NCBI GenBank assembly: GCA_037783545.1
Contig: JBBELK010000330.1
Location: forward strand, 1-64,000
Origin: Henricia sp. BOLD:AAB3569
Lineage: Eukaryota > Echinodermata > Asteroidea > Spinulosida > Echinasteridae
Length of the DNA stretch: 64,000 bases
Direction of reading: 5' to 3'
Shown here: piece by piece, positions 14,626 to 24,240 of the stretch
Layout: the number at the start of each line of letters is the position of its first letter
Position numbering within the stretch: position 1 is the first letter of the stretch
The notes under the pieces: generated by a model
The model's database searches: none
Seen by the model: only the letters and a program-made list of their open reading frames with translations
Told to the model about the DNA's origin: nothing
Position numbers and translations under genes: made by a program

Positions 14626-16212
14626 ATGCCACTGAATCGGCGGAGGACGGTGGAAATCCACCTGAGTGACGGCGTAAAACCTGACGATGTTTTCGTTTCT
14701 TTGGACAAGGAATTGAGAGATCTAGATGTCGAATGTGTGCAACCTTTGAGTGACAGGAGGTGGGCGATTACCGTGGCTACTGAGGTTTTATCAAACAAGC
14801 TACTACGGGCAAGACTACAGGTGGGGAAAAAACCGGCAACAGTCACCCCAGCAGGAGGCAACGTTAACTACGTGAACATTAAGTATGCCCCGGACGAGAT
14901 GGCAGACACCGCCATTGCGTCCAAGCTCTCCGAGTTCGGCCGGGTTCTATCCTATCGACGTGGACATTGGCAGACTCGACTCGGCTGGCGCAATGGGATG
15001 CGCCATTTTCAAATGGAGCTTCAGAAACAAATTCCTAGCTACGTACAGGTGGGTGGTTACAAGCTACTGGTTCAGTACGAGGGACAGATTAAGACGTGCC
15101 GAGCCTGCGGGGAAAGCGGTCACTACGTCGCGGAATGCCCGAACATTTCATGCTTTAATTGTAAGAAGAAAGGCCACCGCAGCACGGAATGCCCCGAGCC
15201 AAAGAAATGTCTTATTTGTGGAGAGAACGGCCATTTTGCCCGTGAGTGCCCTAAGTCATGGCGTAACGTAACCAAGAAAGGTACAATGATATTCCCCCCA
15301 CAAGTGGATAACGCCGAAGATTCCATGGAGAGTATGGACGAGGCCGACCCACCACCGGACCGACCGAGTACCTCGGCAGCTCCCGACCCAACACTGGACC
15401 GACCGAGTACCTCGACAGCGCCCGACCCACCACCAGACCGACCAAGTACCTCGGCAGCTCCAGCCGCCCGCGCAGCCAAAGGAAACCTCGGCATTTGGGA
15501 CGAGGCGGTCCGACTATCGAGGAAGTTTGTACCAGCCAGAAAGTCGACCGTTGCGGAACAATTAGAGGCAAGTCCCATGAAACGTGCATCCAAGGCCACA
15601 CCCAGTACACCACCAGCCCGGCCCGCCGCAGCTCGGTCCGTAACACGGCCCGGAGTGCCTGTACAACGACACCACAAAGCGAAGTGCCAACCAGCGTTGG
15701 AAACGCCTTATAAGAAGAACTCTAGCCGAATTGGTGGACAGACTGTGTCAACTACGGCCACCCCAGCTGTAGACCCCACTGATGCACCCCCTTCGTCCAA
15801 AGCCAAGGTTACCCCTAAGGCCAAGACGGAAACAAGACTCAAGGTGAAAACTGCCGGAAAATCCCACGGAGTTAACTATGATGAACATTTGGAATTTTCA
15901 CAAGCGGCGGTGGCAAATATTCGTACTCGGGCTTGGGCCGAGGAAGTGGCCACCTATAATGCTTACGAGGCCCTAGATGACGAGCTTGCCCAAGAAACCC
16001 CGTTAGCACCGACCGGTTCCACCTATTCCCCGCTGTTTCCCCAGCAGAACCAAGAGGATTCGGACGCGGAGTCGGACGCTGAATCGGACGGCTCAACGTA
16101 CTCCGCGGTGAGCAGTGTCAAGAGCGTGGCCAGCAGTAAACGCGTTCTCTCCCCCCCTGAAGAGAACTACGCTACGCAACATAAGAAAACCCGGAGTAAG
16201 AAGATTAGATAG
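14626..16212 (+). CDS. LINE ORF1 protein, RNA-binding, three CCHC zinc knuckles (copy 1)
   Basis: A 528-residue protein; the ATG at 14626 is chosen because the frame upstream offers only GTG. Residues about 80-155 look like the RRM-like domain of Tx1/L1 ORF1 proteins. Three CX2CX4HX4C knuckles follow at about residues 158-171 (CRACGESGHYVAEC), 176-189 (CFNCKKKGHRSTEC) and 195-208 (CLICGENGHFAREC). Next come three tandem copies of a roughly 14-residue proline-rich repeat with the core DRPSTS, a basic alanine/proline-rich stretch, an acidic serine/aspartate tail (DAESD repeats) and a basic C-terminus. The expected role is binding element RNA to form the ribonucleoprotein used in target-primed reverse transcription. 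ORF2 starts 23 bp after its stop in another frame. The knuckles resemble retroviral Gag, but the context is a LINE. Confidence 0.93.
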   Translation: MPLNRRRTVEIHLSDGVKPDDVFVSLDKELRDLDVECVQPLSDRRWAITVATEVLSNKLLRARLQVGKKPATVTPAGGNVNYVNIKYAPDEMADTAIASKLSEFGRVLSYRRGHWQTRLGWRNGMRHFQMELQKQIPSYVQVGGYKLLVQYEGQIKTCRACGESGHYVAECPNISCFNCKKKGHRSTECPEPKKCLICGENGHFARECPKSWRNVTKKGTMIFPPQVDNAEDSMESMDEADPPPDRPSTSAAPDPTLDRPSTSTAPDPPPDRPSTSAAPAARAAKGNLGIWDEAVRLSRKFVPARKSTVAEQLEASPMKRASKATPSTPPARPAAARSVTRPGVPVQRHHKAKCQPALETPYKKNSSRIGGQTVSTTATPAVDPTDAPPSSKAKVTPKAKTETRLKVKTAGKSHGVNYDEHLEFSQAAVANIRTRAWAEEVATYNAYEALDDELAQETPLAPTGSTYSPLFPQQNQEDSDAESDAESDGSTYSAVSSVKSVASSKRVLSPPEENYATQHKKTRSKKIR

Positions 16213-16235
16213 TTTGACTTGAACTGATTCACTTT

Positions 16236-19200
16236 ATGATTCACTTGATGTTGATATTTCTTGTATTTTTCCAAATGTTTAATTTCACCATTGCATCGTT
16301 AAATGTTAATGGTATAAGAAATCAGACAAAACGAAGTAATGTTTTCCAGTATTGCAATAACCAGCATGTAGATATTTTATTATTACAAGAAACCCATGCT
16401 TCGGGCTTCTCTGAAGCCAGGGCATGGTCTCATGAATTTGGTGGTACTGGGTTTTGGTCTTTTGGTTGTAGGAGTAGTCGTGGGGTAGCCATTTTGCTGT
16501 CTAAACGGCATTCATGGGGCCCTGTAGATAATTTGCGTGACAACAACGGTCGCATTATATCCCTAACCGTAACAATGCCTCATACCAAACAAAGGGTACG
16601 CATTGTGAATGTGTATGGTCCGAATGATCCTCACGAAAGGCAGGAATTCTTTTCAAAAGAAGTGCGTAAACATCACTGTGGTATGAGGCATGTTGTTTTG
16701 GGCGGGGATTTTAACTGCATCGAAAATAAATTATTAGATTCTAAAAGTGGGAGTAAAACGTACATGTTGAAAGCCACAAAAGGAAGTTACGAAATTCAAA
16801 TACTGGCCAAAACGGGGGGTTTACAGGACGTTTGGCGTCTTCAAAACCCTCAGGACAAGCGTTTCACTTGGCATTCAAACCAAAGTGCCTCCAGGATTGA
16901 CCGTTTGTATGTGTCACGTGAACTATCAATGGAATGTCAAAGTGCAATCACTGCTTGTCCTTTCTCAGACCATGATATGGTCTCCTTTACGACTTCTGAT
17001 GCCGTTTCTAACATTGGGCGGGGATTTTGGAAAATGAATACTTCTTTTCTGGGGAGGGACGATTTCAGACTTGTGGTTAAGGAAGAATGGTCGAACTGGG
17101 TTCAAAACAAAGGGAAATTTGACAATTTGGTTGAATGGTGGGACAAGGGAAAAGCCCGATTGAAACGAGCGGTGATTGCATTTTCCGTGGGTGAATCTAG
17201 ACAGCGTAAAATTTATCGTAGGGAGCTTCTAAGTAAAATTAGTATTCTTCAAAAACGTATTGACAACCAAGATTTTGCATGTGTAGACGAACTACGGGGT
17301 TTGCGGGCAGATTTTGATAATTTTTGTAAATCTGGCTTTCCCATTTCAAGCCCTGTAGTGCGTGGAGAAGCGAGTGTTTTTAAGCCAACAAGTAATGACC
17401 CAGATCTCAAAAGAATGCAAAGTCTTCACGACCTTTCCGGTCGACTGGTCACGGACCAAAACCAAATGACTAACGTCTGCAGAGACTACTATAACAATTT
17501 GTACACTGAAGGCAGCATAGATCAAAAGGAAATCGATTTTTTCAAAAGCACTATTGATAGATCGCTGAGCCCCGAGGAACAATTGTTACTCGAGGGGTCA
17601 GTGACCGTCGATGAAGTGAAACGGGCATTGTTTAGTATGTCAGCGGGAAAGTCTCCGGGCTCGGACGGCATACCCGTAGAGTTTTATAAAGAATTCTTTG
17701 ACGAAGTGGGTCAGGATTTGTGCGACGTAATCAATGCAGTTTTTATTGACGGTAGCTTAAGCACAAGTCAAAGATCTGGCCTGATCACATTGTTGTTCAA
17801 AAACAAGGGTAGTCGTGACGATATTGGCAATTGGAGGCCTATATCGCTATTGAATGTTGACTATAAGGTAATAGCCAAAATCCTTGCAAACAGAGTTAGG
17901 CAAATTCTTCCGACAATCATCCACGAGGATCAGACTTGTTCTGTAGCCGGAAGAAGTATTAGTGACAATGCACATCTGCTCCGTAATATCCAAGATTACG
18001 TAGATCAGAAAAACATGCGCGTTGCGTTCGTATCTCTCGATCAGCAAAAAGCGTTTGATAGAGTTGATTGGCGTTATCTTAGGCAAATTCTTGAGACGTT
18101 TGGCTTTGGTGATACGTTTTGCAGATGGGTTGAAATTTTGTATACGGACATTTCAAGTTCGGTGATATGCAATGGCAATGTTTCCGACCCATTTTCACTC
18201 TCCAGAGGCGTTCGGCAGGGCTGCCCGTTGTCCCCATTGCTTTACATCCTTGCCCTTGAACCTCTGGCTTGTGCAATTAGGGCGGATCGGAAAATTCAAG
18301 GTGCCAAATTGCCCGGGGGCATTGAAGCCAAGGTTTCGATGTATGCTGATGATATGACTCTCATCTTGTCGGATGATGCGTCTATCATCAAGAGTTTTGA
18401 GCTTGTCGAGAGATACGAACGCGCATCCAACGCTAAACTTAACCCCCAGAAAACTAGCGGTGTTTTTCTTGGCTGTTGGAAAAATCGTAGTACTGGCCCA
18501 GTTGACATCTCTTGGGTACACTCCACAAAAATAGTTGGTGTTATGTTCGGGTATGATGATATTTACACTAGAATGTGGAAAGACAAAACAAACCAGCTCA
18601 GGGCGTGTATTAATGAATGGGAAGACTGTAATTTTTCAATGAAGGGTAGAGTTAATGTTGTAAATATTTTCATTTTGTCTAAAGTTTGGTTCCTAGCAGA
18701 AGTTGCCCCACCTTCGAAAAAAGTTATTCAAGAAATTAACAAAATAATTTTTGGTTTTGTTTGGGACAACAAGGTAGAAAATGTTAGTCGAAACACCATG
18801 TTTCTCCCTCTATCTGAAGGTGGAATGGGTGTACTAAACCTTGAAAATAGAGTAGCCGCTATGCTGGGCGTTCATATTTCAAATCTGCTAGATATAAAGC
18901 CGGCTAAATGGCGAGTTCTTGCGCGCTATTGGTGTGGTCTGACGCTGAGAAGTGTAGATCCGTCATTAGCACGTGACAATCTACCTCACTCCGACACACA
19001 GCCGAAATTTTATCGACTGGCTCTGGGGCACTTTCGACAGTTTCAAAATCATGAGGCAGATTGGAAACATGTCAGATTCAAAGAACACTTGGCCACTATT
19101 TCAGACACCATGAAATCCGAACCCAAAATACAAAGGGTTTATCCAACCAAAGATTGGGCTACCGTGTGGAAGCGAACATTGTGTGCTAAACTGAGCAATA

Positions 19201-19598
19201 AGCAGGTTTCCTTGAATTTTAAGATAGTTCACGATGTTCTTCCTATTGGCAGCCGAACTAGAAAGTTATTTAATGCCAAGGGACTTTGCCCACATTGTCA
19301 CCAATTCGAAACCATTCAGCATGCCTATGTACAGTGCCGTGTTGTCCAGCCTGTTGAAGAATGGTTTGGTGCACACGTGAGCAGAATCAACCACACTGCT
19401 GCCGACACAATTGACACGAACACATTGGTCTTTTCATTGTTTCAAATGCCCAATTTGAAGAAAATGGAAACTAAACTGGCCCAACAATACAGTGTGTTTC
19501 GTACAACTGTTTGGTTAGTACGAAATGAAGCAAAGTATAATAACAAAGGGTTTACTTCGAACGAAATAATTTCTCGTTTAAAACGATGCCTAAAGTAA
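16236..19598 (+). CDS. LINE ORF2 protein: APE endonuclease and reverse transcriptase (copy 1)
   Basis: A 1120-residue protein. An apurinic-type endonuclease lies at about residues 15-250, with SLNVNG (N25), LLQETH (E52), VNVYGPND, LGGDFN (D158, N160), SRIDRLYVS (D222) and FSDHDMV (D245, H246), so the catalytic residues are present. The reverse transcriptase spans about 460-760 with GKSPGSDGIP, GNWRPISLLN, FVSLDQQKAFDRVDW, RGVRQGCPLSP and the catalytic YADD at 703-706. A CX2CX7HX4C motif lies at about 1018-1034. No RNase H domain is seen, as expected for the L1/Tx1 lineage. The endonuclease presumably nicks the satellite bottom strand and the polymerase copies element RNA from that nick. The first 13 or so residues are hydrophobic; a second Met at residue 14 (16275), just before the endonuclease, is an alternative start. 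Confidence 0.95.
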   Translation: MIHLMLIFLVFFQMFNFTIASLNVNGIRNQTKRSNVFQYCNNQHVDILLLQETHASGFSEARAWSHEFGGTGFWSFGCRSSRGVAILLSKRHSWGPVDNLRDNNGRIISLTVTMPHTKQRVRIVNVYGPNDPHERQEFFSKEVRKHHCGMRHVVLGGDFNCIENKLLDSKSGSKTYMLKATKGSYEIQILAKTGGLQDVWRLQNPQDKRFTWHSNQSASRIDRLYVSRELSMECQSAITACPFSDHDMVSFTTSDAVSNIGRGFWKMNTSFLGRDDFRLVVKEEWSNWVQNKGKFDNLVEWWDKGKARLKRAVIAFSVGESRQRKIYRRELLSKISILQKRIDNQDFACVDELRGLRADFDNFCKSGFPISSPVVRGEASVFKPTSNDPDLKRMQSLHDLSGRLVTDQNQMTNVCRDYYNNLYTEGSIDQKEIDFFKSTIDRSLSPEEQLLLEGSVTVDEVKRALFSMSAGKSPGSDGIPVEFYKEFFDEVGQDLCDVINAVFIDGSLSTSQRSGLITLLFKNKGSRDDIGNWRPISLLNVDYKVIAKILANRVRQILPTIIHEDQTCSVAGRSISDNAHLLRNIQDYVDQKNMRVAFVSLDQQKAFDRVDWRYLRQILETFGFGDTFCRWVEILYTDISSSVICNGNVSDPFSLSRGVRQGCPLSPLLYILALEPLACAIRADRKIQGAKLPGGIEAKVSMYADDMTLILSDDASIIKSFELVERYERASNAKLNPQKTSGVFLGCWKNRSTGPVDISWVHSTKIVGVMFGYDDIYTRMWKDKTNQLRACINEWEDCNFSMKGRVNVVNIFILSKVWFLAEVAPPSKKVIQEINKIIFGFVWDNKVENVSRNTMFLPLSEGGMGVLNLENRVAAMLGVHISNLLDIKPAKWRVLARYWCGLTLRSVDPSLARDNLPHSDTQPKFYRLALGHFRQFQNHEADWKHVRFKEHLATISDTMKSEPKIQRVYPTKDWATVWKRTLCAKLSNKQVSLNFKIVHDVLPIGSRTRKLFNAKGLCPHCHQFETIQHAYVQCRVVQPVEEWFGAHVSRINHTAADTIDTNTLVFSLFQMPNLKKMETKLAQQYSVFRTTVWLVRNEAKYNNKGFTSNEIISRLKRCLK

Positions 19599-19721
19599 GG
19601 TTGTTCTGTAACTTAAATTTAAAGTGTACCGTTTTCATTTTGTTACCTTTTGACAGTCTAGCATTTGGTTTGACATAATGTTTAAAAAGCTGGTTTATTT
19701 TTATCGTTTGTAAATAGCAGT

Positions 19722-19746
19722 ATTGTTTATTGTAAAATAAAACAAT
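19722..19746 (+). other. 3'-UTR hairpin, LINE copy 1
   Basis: ATTGTTTA and TAAAACAAT can pair as an 8-bp stem (one bulge) around an 8-base loop, ending 10 bp from the element 3' end and overlapping AATAAA. Copy 2 has the same hairpin at 29349-29373. Inference: a candidate for recognition by the element's own reverse transcriptase, since there is no poly(A) tail. Confidence 0.5.
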
Positions 19747-19756
19747 TTCAAAAACT

Positions 19757-19767
19757 GATTTCGGTCA
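19757..19767 (+). repeat. Target-site duplication, right, LINE copy 1
   Basis: GATTTCGGTCA, identical to 14567-14577. Confidence 0.9.
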
Positions 19768-22700
19768 AAGTGTGGTCCAAACGTCGGCAAATTTGGAGGT
19801 CGAAAAATTTTCCGACGAACTTCAAATTTTGCATGCTCCAAACACTGTATATTGCGCACTTGTCCTAAAAAATTGACAGACTTTCGCCGGGAAATGGCAG
19901 AGAAATTTCAGAGTTTAGGGAAAACTGGGTTGAGGATTCCTGGCTGCTCCCGCAACCTGTGGCTGTCTGTACGCACCTCTTTGGTGTACTCCTGACTCGT
20001 GCGCATGCTCAGTCCTTCGGACTGTCGTTGACACGGCCCAGTTTGGGACGGGATTTCGGTCAAAGTGTGGTCCAAACGTCGGCAAATTTGGAGGTCGAAA
20101 AATTTTCCGACGAACTTCAAATTTTGCATGCTCCAAACACTGTATATTGCGCACTTGTCCTAAAAAATTGACAGACTTTCGCCGGGAAATGGCAGAGAAA
20201 TTTCAGAGTTTAGGGAAAACTGGGTTGAGGATTCCTGGCTGCTCCCGCAACCTGTGGCTGTCTGTACGCACCTCTTTGGTGTACTCCTGACTCGTGCGCA
20301 TGCTCAGTCCTTCGGACTGTCGTTGACACGGCCCAGTTTGGGACGGGATTTCGGTCAAAGTGTGGTCCAAACGTCGGCAAATTTGGAGGTCGAAAAATTT
20401 TCCGACGAACTTCAAATTTTGCATGCTCCAAACACTGTATATTGCGCACTTGTCCTAAAAAATTGACAGACTTTCGCCGGGAAATGGCAGAGAAATTTCA
20501 GAGTTTAGGGAAAACTGGGTTGAGGATTCCTGGCTGCTCCCGCAACCTGTGGCTGTCTGTACGCACCTCTTTGGTGTACTCCTGACTCGTGCGCATGCTC
20601 AGTCCTTCGGACTGTCGTTGACACGGCCCAGTTTGGGACGGGATTTCGGTCAAAGTGTGGTCCAAACGTCGGCAAATTTGGAGGTCGAAAAATTTTCCGA
20701 CGAACTTCAAATTTTGCATGCTCCAAACACTGTATATTGCGCACTTGTCCTAAAAAATTGACAGACTTTCGCCGGGAAATGGCAGAGAAATTTCAGAGTT
20801 TACGGAAAACTGGGTTGAGGATTCCTGGCTGCTCCCGCAACCTGTGGCTGTCTGTACGCACCTCTTTGGTGTACTCCTGACTCGTGCGCATGCTCAGTCC
20901 TTCGGACTGTCGTTGACACGGCCCAGTTTGGGACGGGATTTCGGTCAAAGTGTGGTCCAAACGTCGGCAAATTTGTAGGTCGAAAAATTTTCCGACGAAC
21001 TTCAAATTTTGCATGCTCCAAACACTGTATATTGCGCACTTGTCCTAAAAAATTGACAGACTTTCGCCGGGAAATGGCAGAGAAATTTCAGAGTTTAGGG
21101 AAAACTGGGTTGAGGATTCCTGGCTGCTCCCGCAACCTGTGGCTGTCTGTACGCACCTCTTTGGTGTACTCCTGACTCGTGCGCATGCTCAGTCCTTCGG
21201 ACTGTCGTTGACACGGCCCAGTTTGGGACGGGATTTCGGTCAAAGTGTGGTCCAAACGTCGGCAAATTTGGAGGTCGAAAAATTTTCCGACGAACTTCAA
21301 ATTTTGCATGCTCCAAACACTGTATATTGCGCACTTGTCCTAAAAAATTGACAGACTTTCGCCGGGAAATGGCAGAGAAATTTCAGAGTTTAGGGAAAAC
21401 TGGGTTGAGGATTCCTGGCTGCTCCCGCAACCTGTGGCTGTCTGTACGCACCTCTTTGGTGTACTCCTGACTCGTGCGCATGCTCAGTCCTTCGGACTGT
21501 CGTTGACACGGCCCAGTTTGGGACGGGATTTCGGTCAAAGTGTGGTCCAAACGTCGGCAAATTTGGAGGTCGAAAAATTTTCCGACGAACTTCAAATTTT
21601 GCATGCTCCAAACACTGTATATTGCGCACTTGTCCTAAAAAATTGACAGACTTTCGCCGGGAAATGGCAGAGAAATTTCAGAGTTTAGGGAAAACTGGGT
21701 TGAGGATTCCTGGCTGCTCCCGCAACCTGTGGCTGTCTGTACGCACCTCTTTGGTGTACTCCTGACTCGTGCGCATGCTCAGTCCTTCGGACTGTCGTTG
21801 ACACGGCCCAGTTTGGGACGGGATTTCGGTCAAAGTGTGGTCCAAACGTCGGCAAATTTGGAGGTCGAAAAATTTTCCGACGAACTTCAAATTTTGCATG
21901 CTCCAAACACTGTATATTGCGCACTTGTCCTAAAAAATTGACAGACTTTCGCCGGGAAATGGCAGAGAAATTTCAGAGTTTAGGGAAAACTGGGTTGAGG
22001 ATTCCTGGCTGCTCCCGCAACCTGTGGCTGTCTGTACGCACCTCTTTGGTGTACTCCTGACTCGTGCGCATGCTCAGTCCTTCGGACTGTCGTTGACACG
22101 GCCCAGTTTGGGACGGGATTTCGGTCAAAGTGTGGTCCAAACGTCGGCAAATTTGGAGGTCGAAAAATTTTCCGACGAACTTCAAATTTTGCATGCTCCA
22201 AACACTGTATATTGCGCACTTGTCCTAAAAAATTGACAGACTTTCGCCGGGAAATGGCAGAGAAATTTCAGAGTTTAGGGAAAACTGGGTTGAGGATTCC
22301 TGGCTGCTCCCGCAACCTGTGGCTGTCTGTACGCACCTCTTTGGTGTACTCCTGACTCGTGCGCATGCTCAGTCCTTCGGACTGTCGTTGACACGGCCCA
22401 GTTTGGGACGGGATTTCGGTCAAAGTGTGGTCCAAACGTCGGCAAATTTGGAGGTCGAAAAATTTTCCGACGAACTTCAAATTTTGCATGCTCCAAACAC
22501 TGTATATTGCGCACTTGTCCTAAAAAATTGACAGACTTTCGCCGGGAAATGGCAGAGAAATTTCAGAGTTTAGGGAAAACTGGGTTGAGGATTCCTGGCT
22601 GCTCCCGCAACCTGTGGCTGTCTGTACGCACCTCTTTGGTGTACTCCTGACTCGTGCGCATGCTCAGTCCTTCGGACTGTCGTTGACACGGCCCAGTTTG

Positions 22701-24181
22701 GGACGGGATTTCGGTCAAAGTGTGGTCCAAACGTCGGCAAATTTGGAGGTCGAAAAATTTTCCGACGAACTTCAAATTTTGCATGCTCCAAACACTGTAT
22801 ATTGCGCACTTGTCCTAAAAAATTGACAGACTTTCGCCGGGAAATGGCAGAGAAATTTCAGAGTTTAGGGAAAACTGGGTTGAGGATTCCTGGCTGCTCC
22901 CGCAACCTGTGGCTGTCTGTACGCACCTCTTTGGTGTACTCCTGACTCGTGCGCATGCTCAGTCCTTCGGACTGTCGTTGACACGGCCCAGTTTGGGACG
23001 GGATTTCGGTCAAAGTGTGGTCCAAACGTCGGCAAATTTGGAGGTCGAAAAATTTTCCGACGAACTTCAAATTTTGCATGCTCCAAACACTGTATATTGC
23101 GCACTTGTCCTAAAAAATTGACAGACTTTCGCCGGGAAATGGCAGAGAAATTTCAGAGTTTAGGGAAAACTGGGTTGAGGATTCCTGGCTGCTCCCGCAA
23201 CCTGTGGCTGTCTGTACGCACCTCTTTGGTGTACTCCTGACTCGTGCGCATGCTCAGTCCTTCGGACTGTCGTTGACACGGCCCAGTTTGGGACGGGATT
23301 TCGGTCAAAGTGTGGTCCAAACGTCGGCAAATTTGGAGGTCGAAAAATTTTCCGACGAACTTCAAATTTTGCATGCTCCAAACACTGTATATTGCGCACT
23401 TGTCCTAAAAAATTGACAGACTTTCGCCGGGAAATGGCAGAGAAATTTCAGAGTTTAGGGAAAACTGGGTTGAGGATTCCTGGCTGCTCCCGCAACCTGT
23501 GGCTGTCTGTACGCACCTCTTTGGTGTACTCCTGACTCGTGCGCATGCTCAGTCCTTCGGACTGTCGTTGACACGGCCCAGTTTGGGACGGGATTTCGGT
23601 CAAAGTGTGGTCCAAACGTCGGCAAATTTGGAGGTCGAAAAATTTTCCGACGAACTTCAAATTTTGCATGCTCCAAACACTGTATATTGCGCACTTGTCC
23701 TAAAAAAATGACAGACTTTCGCCGGGAAATGGCAGAGAAATTTCAGAGTTTAGGGAAAACTGGGTTGAGGATTCCTGGCTGCTCCCGCAACCTGTGGCTG
23801 TCTGTACGCACCTCTTTGGTGTACTCCTGACTCGTGCGCATGCTCAGTCCTTCGGACTGTCGTTGACACGGCCCAGTTTGGGACGGGATTTCGGTCAAAG
23901 TGTGGTCCAAACGTCGGCAAATTTGGAGGTCGAAAAATTTTCCGACGAACTTCAAATTTTGCATGCTCCAAACACTGTATATTGCGCACTTGTCCTAAAA
24001 AATTGACAGACTTTCGCCGGGAAATGGCAGAGAAATTTCAGAGTTTAGGGAAAACTGGGTTGAGGATTCCTGGCTGCTCCCGCAACCTGTGGCTGTCTGT
24101 ACGCACCTCTTTGGTGTACTCCTGACTCGTGCGCATGCTCAGTCCTTCGGACTGTCGTTGACACGGCCCAGTTTGGGACGG

Positions 24182-24192
24182 GATTTCGGTCA
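24182..24192 (+). repeat. Target-site duplication, left, LINE copy 2
   Basis: GATTTCGGTCA, the same 11 bp of the satellite unit as used by copy 1. Confidence 0.9.
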
Positions 24193-24240
24193 CGTCGGAC
24201 GTGTTTTTCTTCGTCGTGCTGCGTGCGTCCTACCGCAGTC

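Larger units (their letters stand above)
14578..19756 (+). mobile_element. Tx1-like non-LTR retrotransposon, copy 1, full length, inserted in satellite
   Basis: A 5179-bp element with a short leader (14578-14625), ORF1, a 23-bp gap, ORF2 and a 158-bp 3' UTR holding AATAAA and a small hairpin. There are no LTRs and no poly(A) tail: the 3' end is tttcaaaaact followed at once by satellite. An 11-bp target-site duplication flanks it. Both ORFs are open over full length, so it looks recently active. The ORF2 domain order (APE endonuclease, reverse transcriptase, CCHC, no RNase H) and ORF1 with zinc knuckles match the L1 clade, and the reverse transcriptase wording (GNWRPISLLNVDYKVIAKIL) matches its Tx1 group, which is known for sequence-specific insertion. 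The Tx1 assignment is from recognition, not from a tree. Confidence 0.93.
19757..24192. repeat. 295-bp satellite array, block 2 (exactly 15 units plus 11 bp)
   Basis: The satellite resumes at GATTTCGGTCA and runs in phase to the second LINE copy. The length, 4436 bp, equals 15 x 295 + 11, the extra 11 bp being the target-site duplication. Units are almost identical, with few private substitutions (for example a tacgg for taggg at about 20811 and gtaggt for gaggt near 20975). Confidence 0.97.

Noticed and set aside
14430-14861. 143-codon minus-strand frame over the left LINE junction (and its twin at 24045-24476)
   Set aside because: It is the antisense of satellite plus ORF1 start, identical at both junctions only because the junctions are identical.
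15123-15677. 184-codon minus-strand frame inside ORF1
   Set aside because: A shadow of GC-rich ORF1 coding sequence, with no independent features.
14578-19756. LTR retrotransposon or retrovirus, because of the CCHC knuckles in ORF1
   Set aside because: There are no LTRs, protease, integrase or RNase H, and ORF2 begins with an APE-type endonuclease, so it is a LINE.
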